Shown piece after piece: positions 7,934-16,237 of a stretch of 23,560 nt of DNA; within the stretch, counting starts at the first letter, position 1, and the number at the start of each line of letters is the position of its first letter. The notes beneath the pieces were generated by a model. That model did no database searches, had not been told where the DNA came from, and saw only the letters and a list, made by a program, of their open reading frames with translations. Source of the DNA: Rhynchonema sp. JSB1_4 (lineage: Eukaryota; Nematoda; Chromadorea; Monhysterida; Xyalidae); NCBI GenBank assembly GCA_030248065.1, contig JASAMV010001742.1:1-23560 (forward strand). The letters run 5' to 3'. Made by a program: the position numbers and the translations under genes.

Positions 7934-10900
7934 TCAGTCAACGACGGCTGAAAATTTTGAGATAATGTGGCAAGAAACTACGTCTCGACCACGTGAGTTT
8001 AGTTTAGTTTTAAAGGCCGCAATTGAGGCAGCAGAGACGACGCCCTCTGGTAGCCTGTTCCAGAGGTCCACGACACGATAGGCCCAGTATCCGGACAAGT
8101 CTGCACCCGCGCCATGGACTCGACACAAACTGTGGGAGTGCCCTCGGGTTGGGCGGCCGGTGTCACGAGATGGAAAGAAGGATTCCTTGGTTACCCCAGG
8201 TCAGTGGTGTAGCTACCCAGGCGGGGCGGCAACCTACTGTACCACCCAAAATGCGGGGCGGCAACCTACCTACTGTACCAGCCGAGCTAGGGGGGGTCGT
8301 ACCACTTGGGGGGTCATCTGGAAACCGAAATTTTTTATGTCTAAATACTGAAGAAAATGAGGGCTAAAACACTAATTTCGCGCGCAGCGCGCGATTTTTC
8401 GCCTATTTGCAGACAAATATGCTAATTTTATGCAATTTTAAGCCAAAAATGAATGTTTTGGGTGAAAAGTTAGGTGGGGCGGCAACCTACCTACTGTACC
8501 AGGGGAGGGGCGGCAACCTACCTACTGTACCAGGCGAGGGGCGGCAACCTACCTACTGTACCTAGGGGGGGGACCCCCCCACCCCCCCCCCTGCTACACC
8601 ATTGCCCCAGGTATGAGACCATGAACGACCTTGTACACAAGCACAAGATCGTTCACGGTCCGGCGATAAATTAGGGGGTCTAAATTTAGGGCATGCAAAC
8701 GCTGTTGGTAAGACAGTGTCTGCAAAAAAAAACCACAAAATGCCAGGTAAATAGTAAGTGAACCGACGTTGAATTTTTTCAACGTTTTTGGCTAAAGTGA
8801 CATTTTGAGGGGACCAAATGGACATAGAAAATTCCAGTAAAGGGCGGACATAGGCCAAATAAAGCTTTCGGAGGAAGTCGAGATTTCGACTGTGAAAGTT
8901 TCGGCGGATGGTCTTCTCCATTCTGCTGGCGTCAGCCACAATTTTACCAATATGTGACTCAAACTTTTAAGTTTTGTTCCCAAGTCCCGGACATGCGGTG
9001 GTGAAATAATTTGCTCATTCCCACAAAAATAGACAGGGGGGACTTGGGGGCGATTCCCAAGCCTTACTGTGACGCTCTTATGGCTGGCAAGAGCCATGCC
9101 ATTTGCAGAGAGCCAACTAATGACCGCATTTATGTCACCCTGGAGGATTTTGTGATCTGCAGCACTACGGATTTCCCTATAAATTTTGATATCATCAGCG
9201 TAGAGATACAGATAGGTACCTGGATGTACTACACTGACAACATCATTTATGTAGATGAGAAAAATCGAAGATATCCAAATGAGTAAATGGCGGGGGAAAC
9301 CGTAGTGCTGCAGTTTTTGCAGCAGCGCAGAGTGGGGGACAGTGTCGAAAGCCTTTTGGCTGTCTAGGTAAATGATGTCCACTGCGTTCCCACGCTCCAA
9401 CGCTGCTGTCCAGTGCGACATGCAGCACAATAGCTGAGCCTCTACAGAGCGACCAGGGATGAAACCGAATTGGGAGGGAGATAATAAATTATGTTTTTGA
9501 AGATGGGCCATGACCTTTGAATTAACAAAGGTCTCCAAAAGTTTGCAGGAGGAGGATGTAAGAGAAATGGGGCGATATTTAGTGACATTCTTTGGAAATT
9601 TTTCCTTCCACGTCGGCCAACTTGAAGTCATCGGGAACAACTCCGGTGTGGAGAATTTGGTTAAAAAGGAAAGAGTATTGGTCCACAAGGGTGATGCCCA
9701 GCTTTTTCAAGAAGGCCGAAGGGATCCCGTCAGGACCGGGGGTAGTTTTGGCTGGTAATTTTCGAAAAAACTGAAGGAGAATGGGGGGTGAGCAGACTAT
9801 TTCCTCCATGTCCGGGACTGGATGAGCTGCACACAGAGGGGTTGTGCCTGCAATTCCGAAGTTGGAATTGAAGACCGAGGCAAAATATTTGTTGAAGGCG
9901 ATGGCCTTGCCCTTGTCCTCCGTGTGCAGCACACCATCGGTGTCAGTTACATCAGGAAGATCAGTCCTAGGGCTGATTTTTCGTCTGATGTAACTCCAAA
10001 ACTTTTTTGGGCTTGGATTCGTGACCAACGACTGTTCCCGCCTGCGGACCCAGCCCCGCTTGCGTCGGCGAATGATGCGAGAGATTTTGCAACGGGAATA
10101 ATAGGTGTTGATATTAGGTTCCCGATGCATGCGCGAGCGCAGACGGGACTCATTTCTACGTAGGCGGGAAAGCTGAGGTGACCAATCGGGCATATACCCG
10201 GTTGTCGAGGAGACGCGTGAGATGGGTACAAACTCTTTAATGGCCATTTGGCATGCTAATTTAATAGCATCCCAGGTAGAAAAAGGGTCTGAAAATGGGC
10301 CATAAAGAATTTCATCCCATGGAATATTAAGCGAAAGAAAAGCTTCCATCACGTCCCATTTGGCTCGGCCCCAGTTCCGGAAACGTGTAATTTTACGACA
10401 TTTTGCTGTCGTGTAGCTGGTTGTGAGCCAGACGGGACGGTGGTCGCTCTGAACGTCTCCAAAACTGGTGGGCACCTCAACTTGGGTGATTTTGCCGGTG
10501 TCGGTCACGAAAACCAAGTCCAATAAATTTGAGCCACGAGTGGGAGTATTAACTAATTGGGTGGCGCCAGAAGTCTGGATAGTGTCCAAAAATAATTTTT
10601 CACCTTGGGAGGGTGCAGAAAGGAAGGGCCAGTTGATGTTTGGGAAATTTAGGTCACCGAAAAGGATGCTGTGATCGCCCAGTTCAAAGATTTTCTCAAA
10701 GTGTGCAAGAAAATCTTTGAAAAGAGCGGAGTTTGAGACCAGGTGATTTGGGGGGCGATAAGTTTCAGTGAGGATTAAATTTTGGGTGGGCAGGGAAATT
10801 TGAACAGAGAGAGTTTCGAATGTTTCATTGGTTTTTGACAGTGGTGGAAGGGCCTTTGATTTAAAAATTTTGGGCACCAGGATCGCGACACCACCACCTT

Positions 10901-11161
10901 TTTTTTATCAACCCGGTCTAACCTGTAGACATGATAGGCACCGCCCACAGAAAGTGAGGTGTCCAGGACAGACGGATCCAGCCAAGTTTCGCATAGCAGG
11001 TAAATAGCGTCATTTGGACCATCCAGAACAGACTCTTCGAAAGCCCGTCTTCTCACCGCGGTGGCCAGAGATCTCACGTTGAGGTGACATAGTTTCAGGA
11101 AATTAGAATTGAATTTATTTTTATTTTTATGTTTGCCGCCGTTGCTGCTCCCCCGCCTCAC
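7934..11161 (-). pseudogene. LINE ORF2: APE endonuclease plus reverse transcriptase, broken
   Basis: The endonuclease domain shows LCHLNVRSL, LCETWLD, GGGVAILV, ETYRPP, ILFGDLNFPNINW and SDHRPVWL in the usual order. The RT domain shows KYRPISLTSSSCKLLE, SQFGFIPGRS, LDSQKAFDTVPH (motif A) and LYLYADDIKIYR (motif C, about 9188-9210). A C-terminal region with HALNLDPLIYRR and VVDLWNRLPEGVV follows. Breaks seen: (1) a frame change at an eight-base A/T run (10899-10906), just before GGGVAILV; (2) a frame change near 9590-9620, before NVTKYRPIS; (3) an internal deletion near 9265-9275 that fuses HLLIWISS to IFLIYINDVV and removes RT motif B (normally S/GVPQGSVLGPLLF); (4) a frame change near 8945; (5) a small insertion near 8715-8735 relative to the second copy; (6) a hAT MITE at 8202-8604. 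It begins 15 bases after the ORF1 stop. The family assignment is secure; the product is dead. Confidence 0.88.
8202..8604. mobile_element. hAT-like MITE, CARTGGTGTAGC family, inserted in LINE ORF2
   Basis: The left end CAGTGGTGTAGC pairs with the right end GCTACACCATTG. The exact 8-base duplication CCCCAGGT flanks it (8194-8201 and 8605-8612). Subterminal copies of GGGGCGGCAACCTACCTACTGTACC occur in the same orientation, two near the left and three near the right. The interior contains the palindrome-like CGCGCGCAGCGCGCG and no gene. The paralogous LINE fragment carries the uninterrupted site ACCTGGGG at 13288-13295, which confirms both the boundaries and the 8-base duplication. Diverged, interrupted copies of this family lie at 12601-13871 and 14123-15092. 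Confidence 0.93.
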
Positions 11162-11176
11162 TGCATCGCTGCCTTC

Positions 11177-12040
11177 CTATTTCTTAGACTTGTTAGAATT
11201 TGCATCATTCAACACATTCAATAAATCGAGATCGGTGAGCACCTTCAAATCAAATGGATCACAATGGAATTCATGTGAAATGCGGTTATTGACACTTTTC
11301 TTTTCAACGATAACAGCACGACCATAATCAACAGAATCACGGAGAACCAGTTTCTTGTTTTTGTTTTCAGGCAGTTCGCGAACCTTGCCCAGAACGGCAA
11401 CACATTTTCTGTGCACGGACCGCTGCAGATCGGTTTGGTCGTGGCGCAGCCATAAGGAGGGTGCGCCAGTTTGTGACCGCACCATATCCACACCGTCCCG
11501 TGACATCAACATACGTTTTGTCCAAGAATTATCGCAAATAATTTTCACCGGTCGAGCACCCTTGGAGCCTGATTTGCCAAGTTTGAAAACAGATGTCACT
11601 GATTCTGGATTTCCACCCAGTCGAACGACACAATCGCGAACCGTTGATAAATCCGGATTCGAATCCGGATTGCCTCGGTCTTTCCTCTCAACCGTGCAGC
11701 CATCGTCCGGGAAATTGTACGCAACCAGATTGTTCACCTTCGATTTCCTCTGTTCGGTTTCGGAGTCCTTTTGCAGTTGTAGTTCGACGCCGAACTCTTT
11801 GATTGGATGACCAGCAGGTCCCAATGTGCGGTTTTGGGGCACGAGTTCAGTTAGAAGTTTCAAAATGTGATCGTACTGTTTGTCGCGATTCAGCAGCTCT
11901 CGATGTAAATTTTCAATCAATGTTTTCTGATTTTCGAGCAGCTCACTTTGATGGTCAACAATTGCCACCAGTTTATCGAACTCGTCTTTCGAAATTGAAT
12001 TTGATGAGGTCGAACGAGTTGTCGGCGCCTTTGGGGGCAT
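11177..12040 (-). CDS. LINE ORF1 protein (coiled coil plus RRM-like domain)
   Basis: The frame encodes 287 residues from MPPKAPTTRSTSSN to the stop at 11177. Residues about 14-66 form a leucine-rich heptad pattern with segments such as LLENQKTLIENLHRELL, as in the coiled-coil trimerisation region of LINE ORF1 proteins. The region around VNNLVAYNFPDD to GRAVIVEKKSVN resembles the RNA-binding RRM/C-terminal part of L1/CR1-type ORF1 proteins and includes RPVKIICDNSWTKRMLM and LRHDQTDLQRS. ORF1 would bind the element RNA and form the RNP used for target-primed reverse transcription. The open frame extends 22 codons further upstream to 12106, but those codons lie partly in the MITE at 12075-12304, so I take the ATG at 12040 as the native start. 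It is intact although the downstream ORF2 is broken. Function is inferred from position and pattern; no search was run. Confidence 0.72.
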   Translation of the reverse strand: MPPKAPTTRSTSSNSISKDEFDKLVAIVDHQSELLENQKTLIENLHRELLNRDKQYDHILKLLTELVPQNRTLGPAGHPIKEFGVELQLQKDSETEQRKSKVNNLVAYNFPDDGCTVERKDRGNPDSNPDLSTVRDCVVRLGGNPESVTSVFKLGKSGSKGARPVKIICDNSWTKRMLMSRDGVDMVRSQTGAPSLWLRHDQTDLQRSVHRKCVAVLGKVRELPENKNKKLVLRDSVDYGRAVIVEKKSVNNRISHEFHCDPFDLKVLTDLDLLNVLNDANSNKSKK

Positions 12041-12074
12041 CTCAGGCGGTACGAGTTGTCGTCGGATAGGTATA

Positions 12075-12304
12075 CTCCGACAATACTTTTGGGAGAAACT
12101 TTTCAAACGCGTTGCCTGATCCGTGAAGCGCTTGCCTTATGCGTGTATTAGCTGCAGCGGTCACGTGACCACCAACCACTCAACACACGTCTAACGTAGT
12201 GATTTGCGAAATGCTACGAGACTCAGCTGCGGCTGCGTCAGTTGCGTGCGCTTTACGGATCAGGCAACGCGTTTGAAAAGTTTCTCCCAAAAGTATTGTC
12301 GGAG
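12075..12304. mobile_element. TA-flanked MITE with perfect 50-base terminal inverted repeats
   Basis: The left arm 12075-12124 (CTCCGACAATACTTTTGGGA...) is an exact reverse complement of 12255-12304. TA lies on both sides (12073-12074 and 12305-12306), inside a longer AGGTATAC...GTATACCT symmetry. The interior (130 bases) has no coding capacity. It is inserted in the 5' region of the minus-strand LINE, just upstream of ORF1. A degraded relative is embedded in the hAT copy at 6941-7395. The perfect arms suggest recent movement or hairpin-driven homogenisation. Confidence 0.85.
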
Positions 12305-12332
12305 TATACCTCAAGTATATGGGTAAAAACCG

Positions 12333-12595
12333 AAAAGTCCAAAAAGCTGAAAAAAATTCGAAAATTTTCTGCAGAATACTTCAGAGATCGGAAACGGGCC
12401 GGGTAAAGTCGGCCCGGCCCGGCCCGGTCGGCGAAAAGTCCGGCCCGGCCCGGCCCGGTGGAGGGCTGCAGGTCGGCCCGGCCCGGCCCGTTTTGGCTTG
12501 AGGTCGGCCCGGCCCGGTCAGCCAATTTTCAAGGGCTGAAAACTAAAAAAGTCCAAAAAGCTGAAAAAAATTCGAAAATTTTCTGCAGAATACTT
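12333..12595 (+). repeat. GGCCCGG repeat block B between two identical 49-base direct repeats
   Basis: The 49 bases at 12333-12381 (AAAAGTCCAAAAAGCTGAAA ... GCAGAATACTT) recur identically at 12547-12595. Between them lies block B (12382-12546), which opens CAGAGATCGGAAACGGGCCG, contains several GTCGGCCCGGCCCGGCCCG stretches and ends TCAGCCAATTTTCAAGGGCT. Block A at 7549-7658 has the same layout, so the ancestral structure looks like a tandem repeat of [GGCCCGG block + 49 bases] with a period of 214 bases, into which the LINE inserted. No gene is seen; the proline/glycine/arginine-rich frames across it are composition artefacts. Confidence 0.85.
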
Positions 12596-12732
12596 GTTTT
12601 CCCTGGTTGGTACAGCTGGGGCTGGGGGAAGGGTAGGTAGGTAGATTGACGCGCCATCCTGATGCAGTACGTAAGTCGCCGCCCCGGTTGGTACAGTAGT
12701 GTAGTAGTATGGTATAATTTTGGGGCCGCTTA

Positions 12733-12900
12733 GTGTGGACCGCTGGACCGCTGATCGTAGGTTTGGGTTACGGTAGTGGGAATTATCCGCTGGCTGTAAC
12801 CGCGCATTAGACCGCTATCGGCAACAGGTTACGGTAGCTATGTTGACGTGTTGAATCTACCGTAGCTAAAACCTACGATCAGCGGTCCAGCGGTCCACAC
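12733..12900. mobile_element. TA-flanked MITE with GTGTGGACCGCTGGACCGC termini
   Basis: The left end GTGTGGACCGCTGGACCGCT is the reverse complement of the right end AGCGGTCCAGCGGTCCACAC. Pairing continues through GATCGTAGGTTT / AAACCTACGATC and, less perfectly, through a GGTTACGGTAG motif. TA occurs on both sides (12731-12732 and 12901-12902). At 168 bases it is non-coding. It sits inside the diverged hAT-like MITE of 12601-13871, so it is younger than that insertion. Confidence 0.82.
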
Positions 12901-13105
12901 TAAGCGTTCCCATAATTTTTGCTCAAAATGGTTTAAAATCGGTATTTTTCACTCCATATAGGCGAAAAATCGCGCGTGACGCGCGAAATTAGCGCTTAAG
13001 AGTACATTCTCATCAATATGTAGACATAAATTCCCGGACGACTCCCCCCAGCTCGGCCGGTCGGTACTACAGTAGGTAGGTTGATTGCAGGCAGGCTTTT
13101 TTTCC

Positions 13106-13819
13106 GCTCAAAATGTCACTTTGGCTAAAAACGTTGAAAAAATTCAACGTAGGTTCACTTATTATTTACCAGGCATGCAGACACTGTCTTACCAACAGCG
13201 TTTGCATGCACTAAATTTGGACCCCCTAATTTATCGCCGGACCGTGAACGATCTTGTGCTCGTGTACAAAGTCGTTCGTGGTCTCATACCTGGGGTAACC
13301 AAGGAATCATTCTTTCCATCGCGTGACACCGGCCGCCCAACCCGAGGGCACTCCCACAGTTTGTGTCGAGTTCATGGCGCGGGTCCGGACTTGTCCGGGT
13401 ATTGGGCTTATCGCGTTGTGGACCTCTGGAACAGGCTCCCAGAGGGCGTCGTCTCCGCTGCCTCAATTGCGGCCTTTAAATCTAAACTAAACTCACGTGG
13501 TCGAGACGTAGTTTCTCGCCATATTTCAACAAAATTCTCAGCCGTCGTTGACTGATCTCGTCACTGGGTTGCTGCTTTCAGGTAATCGTCAATTTCGTTA
13601 TCGCCTGTTTTCATCTCGTGTCCGCCATTGATCACTGATTTTTCGTCTGTCGTTGCTGTGTTTTTGGTTGGTTTAGAATTTCTCTGGTACGTTTTGTCGT
13701 TTGTTCAGTCATGATTATCATTATGTTACGTACACTCATATGTTTATTTTTCAGGTATTTTCCGGATCTCGTTGTAGGTCTTTGCGTGAGCTTGCAAATA
13801 AAATTTGAATTTGAATTTG
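13106..13819 (+). pseudogene. 5'-truncated second copy of the CR1-like LINE (ORF2 C-terminus plus 3' UTR)
   Basis: Similarity to the minus-strand LINE begins at CTCAAAATGTCACTTT and runs to the AAATTTGAATTTGAATTTG tail. The residual frame encodes NVEKIQRRFTYYLPG, QTLSYQQRLHALNLDPLIYR, LSGYWAYRVVDLWNRLPEG and ends at 13555. No endonuclease or RT core remains. Severe 5' truncation is the usual result of incomplete target-primed reverse transcription. It is inserted in a MITE copy, with CAGTAGGT(AGGT)TGATTGC on both sides that may be the target duplication. It preserves the empty site of the MITE at 8202-8604. Confidence 0.88.
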
Positions 13820-13871
13820 GTACAGTAGGTTGATTGCTGCAAAGCAAAGGCCTGGGTATGGGTAGCTACTG

Positions 13872-14122
13872 CTTCTTTCTTCAAAACGATGACTGAAAAG
13901 ATCAAGAACTAGGAAATGTTATTGCGCGAAACGCAAAAATTTTGAAAATTTTGGTTCAAAAAATGGTAATTTCGTTCAAATTTAGGCATACCGGGCCGGA
14001 CCGGGCCGGGCTGCTCGGCCCGGCCCGGTTCCCGCAAATCTCCGGCCCGGCCCGGCCCGGTCGACCAACTCCAAAATCGCGGCCCGGCCCGGCCCGTTTC
14101 CGATCTCTGGAATACTTGTTTT
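13872..14122 (+). repeat. Segmental duplication unit with GGCCCGG block C
   Basis: This unit begins CTTCTTTCTTCAAAACGATG, continues GGAAATGTTATTGCGCGAA and TTTGAAAATTTTGGTTCAAA, then a GGCCCGG block (13988-14106) ending CGTTTCCGATCTCTG. The same order of sequence recurs at 15093-15300. Block C is in the opposite orientation to blocks A and B. It is followed by AATACTTGTTTTCACTGGTG, matching the sequence right of block B at 12587-12610. No gene is seen. Confidence 0.8.
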
Positions 14123-14288
14123 CACTGGTGCAGCTGAGGAGAAGGGGTAGGTAGGTAGATTGACGCGCCATCCTGATGCAGTACGTAAGTCGCCGCCAGT
14201 GTAGTTCCTGGTCCGGCGCGGCGGTTAGTGTACCTACCCCTTTTTTCCGTGCGGCGGTTAGTGTACCTCCCTCCCTGGGGGGAAAAAT

Positions 14289-14326
<38 letters not shown>

Positions 14327-15092
14327 AGAAACCGCGAATACCCGGGGGACCGGGATATACCATTAGCGAAACCAAAGACCCTTATTATATTTCCCCCTCT
14401 TATGTATGCTAAAAAAATCCAGAAAAAAAAAAAAAAGGAAAAAGTCACTTTTTGGGGTAGAAAATTTGACCGATTTTTGCCCCTTTTTGGAAAAAATTCT
14501 TCATAAAAAGGGTATATTGGCGACTTTTGACATCATTGACCTAAAAATCACTAATTTTTTGCCTAAAAATGCCCATTTTAGGCCTAAAAATGCCAATTTT
14601 AGGCAAAAATTGAGGCGGTTAGTGTACCTGGCGCGGCGGTTAGTGTACTAGTGTACCTTGGACGCGGCGGTTAGTGTACCTTAGGGGGGGGACCCCCCTC
14701 TCCCCCCCAGGAACTACACTGCCACGGCATCTCCCCTTTTTTTGACCCCAAGGTACAGTATCCCCATTAGAAGTGGCCACAGCACTGTGTCCATCCAAAA
14801 CGTTTAGTTCGATGCTGTGTTGACTGATTGTTGTTACACACCTGCCATGTCGTTTGCAGTGTGGTTTGATGGTCATGCCATTGAATGGCACTTCTAATGA
14901 CTATTGATAGTCATTACGATTAAGTGCAGCATAATATTGACATGACCGGAACCTCTATTTCTTGCTCTTTGACACAACCAGGAACACGAAATTTTTGGCA
15001 AAATGATACAACCGGCAGCAGCTGAAAAATTGCTCCCGTGCACGTCTGGGTACAGTGGGTTGATTGCAAAGGCCTGGGTAGCTACACCGCTG
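14123..15092 (-). mobile_element. Second diverged CARTGGTGTAGC-family MITE copy, disrupted
   Basis: The left part (14123-14196: CACTGGTGCAGCTG, GGTAGGTAGGTAGATTGACG, GATGCAGTACGTAAGTCGCC) matches the start of the copy at 12601. The right end (about 15049-15092: GGTACAGTGGGTTGATTGC...CCTGGGTAGCTACACCGCTG) matches the family terminus. Between them lie a hAT copy (14197-14721) and about 330 bases (14722-15048) of unassigned sequence with a short inverted pair CATTAGAAGTGGCC (14765) / GGCACTTCTAATG (14887). Whether both ends derive from one insertion is inferred from order only. Confidence 0.45.
14197..14721 (+). mobile_element. hAT-like MITE, CAGTGTAGTTCCTGG family, copy B, with C37 run
   Basis: Both termini are intact (CAGTGTAGTTCCTGG and CCAGGAACTACACTG), with two GGCGGTTAGTGTAC subterminal motifs on the left and three on the right. 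A homopolymer of 37 C lies at 14290-14326, followed by about 90 bases absent from the copy at 19370-19756. The flanking octamers GTCGCCGC and CCACGGCA do not match, so one side has been rearranged since insertion, or this copy was placed by recombination. It interrupts a MITE relative whose uninterrupted sequence is seen near 12690. Proline- or glycine-rich frames over the C run are not genes. Confidence 0.85.
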
Positions 15093-15300
15093 TTTCTTTC
15101 TTCAAAACGATGACTGAAAAGGTACTAGGAAATGTTATTGCGCGAAGCCCAAAAATTTTGAAAATTTTGGTTCAAAAAAATGGTAATTTTGTTCGAATTT
15201 AGGCATACCGGGCCGGGCTGCTCGGCCCGGCCCGGCCCGGTTCCCCCAAATCTCCGGCCCGGTCGACCAAGTCCAAAATCGCGGCCCGTTTCCGATCTCT
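15093..15300 (+). repeat. Segmental duplication unit with GGCCCGG block D
   Basis: This is the second copy of 13872-14106. It opens TTTCTTTCTTCAAAACGATG, passes through GGAAATGTTATTGCGCGAAG and a reduced GGCCCGG block (15208-15290), and ends CGTTTCCGATCTCTG. The block has fewer GGCCCGG units than block C, so the simple repeat varies in length between copies. No gene is seen. Confidence 0.8.
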
Positions 15301-15396
15301 GCATTTGACTTATTTTTTCAAGTTTTCGACGAAAAAAACTGTCGAAAAAATTAGGCAAAATCGACCCGAACCTAGGGCACAATACCACTTTTGACA

Positions 15397-15476
15397 CCCA
15401 ATACCAATACCCAATACCAATACCGGCCCTGTACCAATACCCAATACCAATACCGAATTGGGGACCCAATACCCAG
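15397..15476 (+). repeat. CCAATA minisatellite
   Basis: About 80 bases are built from CCAATACCAATAC units with slight variants (ACCCAATACCAATACCCAAT, CCGGCCCTGTACCAATACCC). It lies in unassigned sequence between duplication unit D and the hAT pair at 15515. The glycine/isoleucine/tyrosine-rich frames across it are repeat translation. Confidence 0.8.
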
Positions 15477-15514
15477 TGTGGTGGCAGGCCAATCGACCCA
15501 AGATACCCTGGGGG

Positions 15515-16140
15515 CAGTGTAGTTCCTGGGGGGGAGGGGGGTCCCCCCCCCCTAAGGTACACTAACCGCCGCGACCAAGGTACACTAGTACACTAACCGC
15601 CGCGCCAGGTACACTAACCGCCTCAATTTTTGCCTAAAATAGGCAATTTTAGGCCTAAAATGGCCATTTTTAGGCCTAAAATGGGTGATTTTTAGGTCGA
15701 TGTTGTCAAAAGTCGCCAAAATACCCTTTTTATGGAGAATTTTTTCCAAAAAGGGCCAAAAATCGGTCAAATTTTCTACCGGTCCGGTCCGGTCTACTGG
15801 TCCGGCGCGGCGGTTAGTGTACCTACCCCTTTTTTCCGTGCGGCGGTTAGTGTACCTCCTTGGGGGGGAAGACCCAAATTCAGGAAAAAGTCACTTTTTG
15901 AGGTAGAAAATTTGACCGATTTTTGGCCCTTTTTGGAAAAAATTCTCCATAAAAAGGGTATTTTGGCGACTTTTGACAACATCGACTTAAAAATCACCCA
16001 TTTTAGGCCTAAAAATGCCCATTTTAGCAAAAATTGAGGCGGTTAGTGTACCTGGCGCGGCGGTTAGTGTACTAGTGTACCTTGGTCGCGGCGGTTAGTG
16101 TACCTTAGGGGGGACCCCCCTCCCCCCAGGAACTACACTG
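15515..16140. mobile_element. Two hAT-like MITE copies fused head to head (large inverted repeat)
   Basis: The arm 15515-15780 (from CAGTGTAGTTCCTGG to AATTTTCTACC) is the near-exact reverse complement of 15902-16140 (from GGTAGAAAATTTGACC to CCAGGAACTACACTG). The loop (15781-15901) contains a left end of the family lacking its outer bases (CTGGTCCGGCGCGGCGGTTA). So this is a reverse partial copy joined to a forward, slightly truncated copy. The outer octamers CCTGGGGG and TCTGGAGA match at only five of eight positions, so a target duplication is not convincing. It ends 335 bases before the GID8 start codon and could form a hairpin of about 240 base pairs. No coding sequence is present. Confidence 0.85.
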
Positions 16141-16229
16141 TCTGGAGATGTTTTTTTCATTTGACGGTGGCGAAATTGTTTGCACGATTGTGCAATCAAA
16201 TCATGCAGTGCTATGCACGTTTATTTGAT

Positions 16230-16237
16230 TATAAAAG
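16230..16237 (+). promoter_or_regulatory. Possible TATA box of the GID8 gene
   Basis: TATAAAAG lies 239 bases before the start codon and 90 bases after the end of the hAT pair, on the coding strand. It is the best TATA match in the upstream region. No transcription start can be read from sequence alone, and the assignment is tentative. Confidence 0.25.

Larger units (their letters stand above)
7659..12330 (-). mobile_element. CR1/jockey-like non-LTR retrotransposon, near full length, inactive
   Basis: The LINE reads on the minus strand: 5' region, ORF1 (12040-11177), ORF2 (11161-7934) and a 3' UTR ending in an A/T microsatellite tail of ATTTGAATTTGAATTT rather than poly-A, which is typical of the CR1/L2/jockey group. 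A second, truncated copy at 13106-13819 has the same tail. The flanks GAAAACTGAAAAAGTC (7643-7658) and AAAACCGAAAAGTC (about 12326-12339) look like a decayed target-site duplication, which sets the outer limits. Two younger elements are nested inside, at 8202-8604 and 12075-12304. ORF2 is broken in several places, so the copy cannot move on its own. The exact 5' end is uncertain. Confidence 0.82.
12601..13871 (-). mobile_element. Diverged CARTGGTGTAGC-family MITE copy, interrupted twice
   Basis: This copy is in reverse orientation to 8202-8604. Shared landmarks include GGCGAAAAATCGCGCG...GCGCGAAATTAGCGC (about 12960-12992), TAGACATAAATTC, CCCCCAGCTCGGC and ACAGTAGGTAGGTTG. The right end (GGTACAGTAGGTTGATTGC ... 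GGGTAGCTACTG) lies beyond a LINE fragment at 13106-13819. A second MITE (12733-12900) splits the left half. The flanking octamers CTTGTTTT (12593-12600) and CTTCTTTC (13872-13879) match at six of eight positions, consistent with a decayed target duplication. Exact ends are uncertain. Confidence 0.6.

Noticed and set aside
11650..11671. 22-base perfect palindrome AATCCGGATTCGAATCCGGATT
   Set aside because: It encodes the NPDSNPD repeat of LINE ORF1, so it is explained by coding sequence; no regulatory role is indicated.
10468..11810. Plus-strand frames opposite LINE ORF1 and ORF2
   Set aside because: They are shadows of the minus-strand LINE genes, which carry the recognisable domains.
14228..14506. 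Proline-rich and glycine-rich frames on both strands
   Set aside because: They are produced by the C37 homopolymer in a MITE.
15310..15562. Frame with GIGIGYWYRAGIGIGYWY-like sequence
   Set aside because: It is repeat translation of the CCAATA minisatellite.
15507..16148. Target duplication for the fused hAT pair (CCTGGGGG / TCTGGAGA)
   Set aside because: Only five of eight bases agree, not enough to claim a duplication, especially as the left flank is G-rich.
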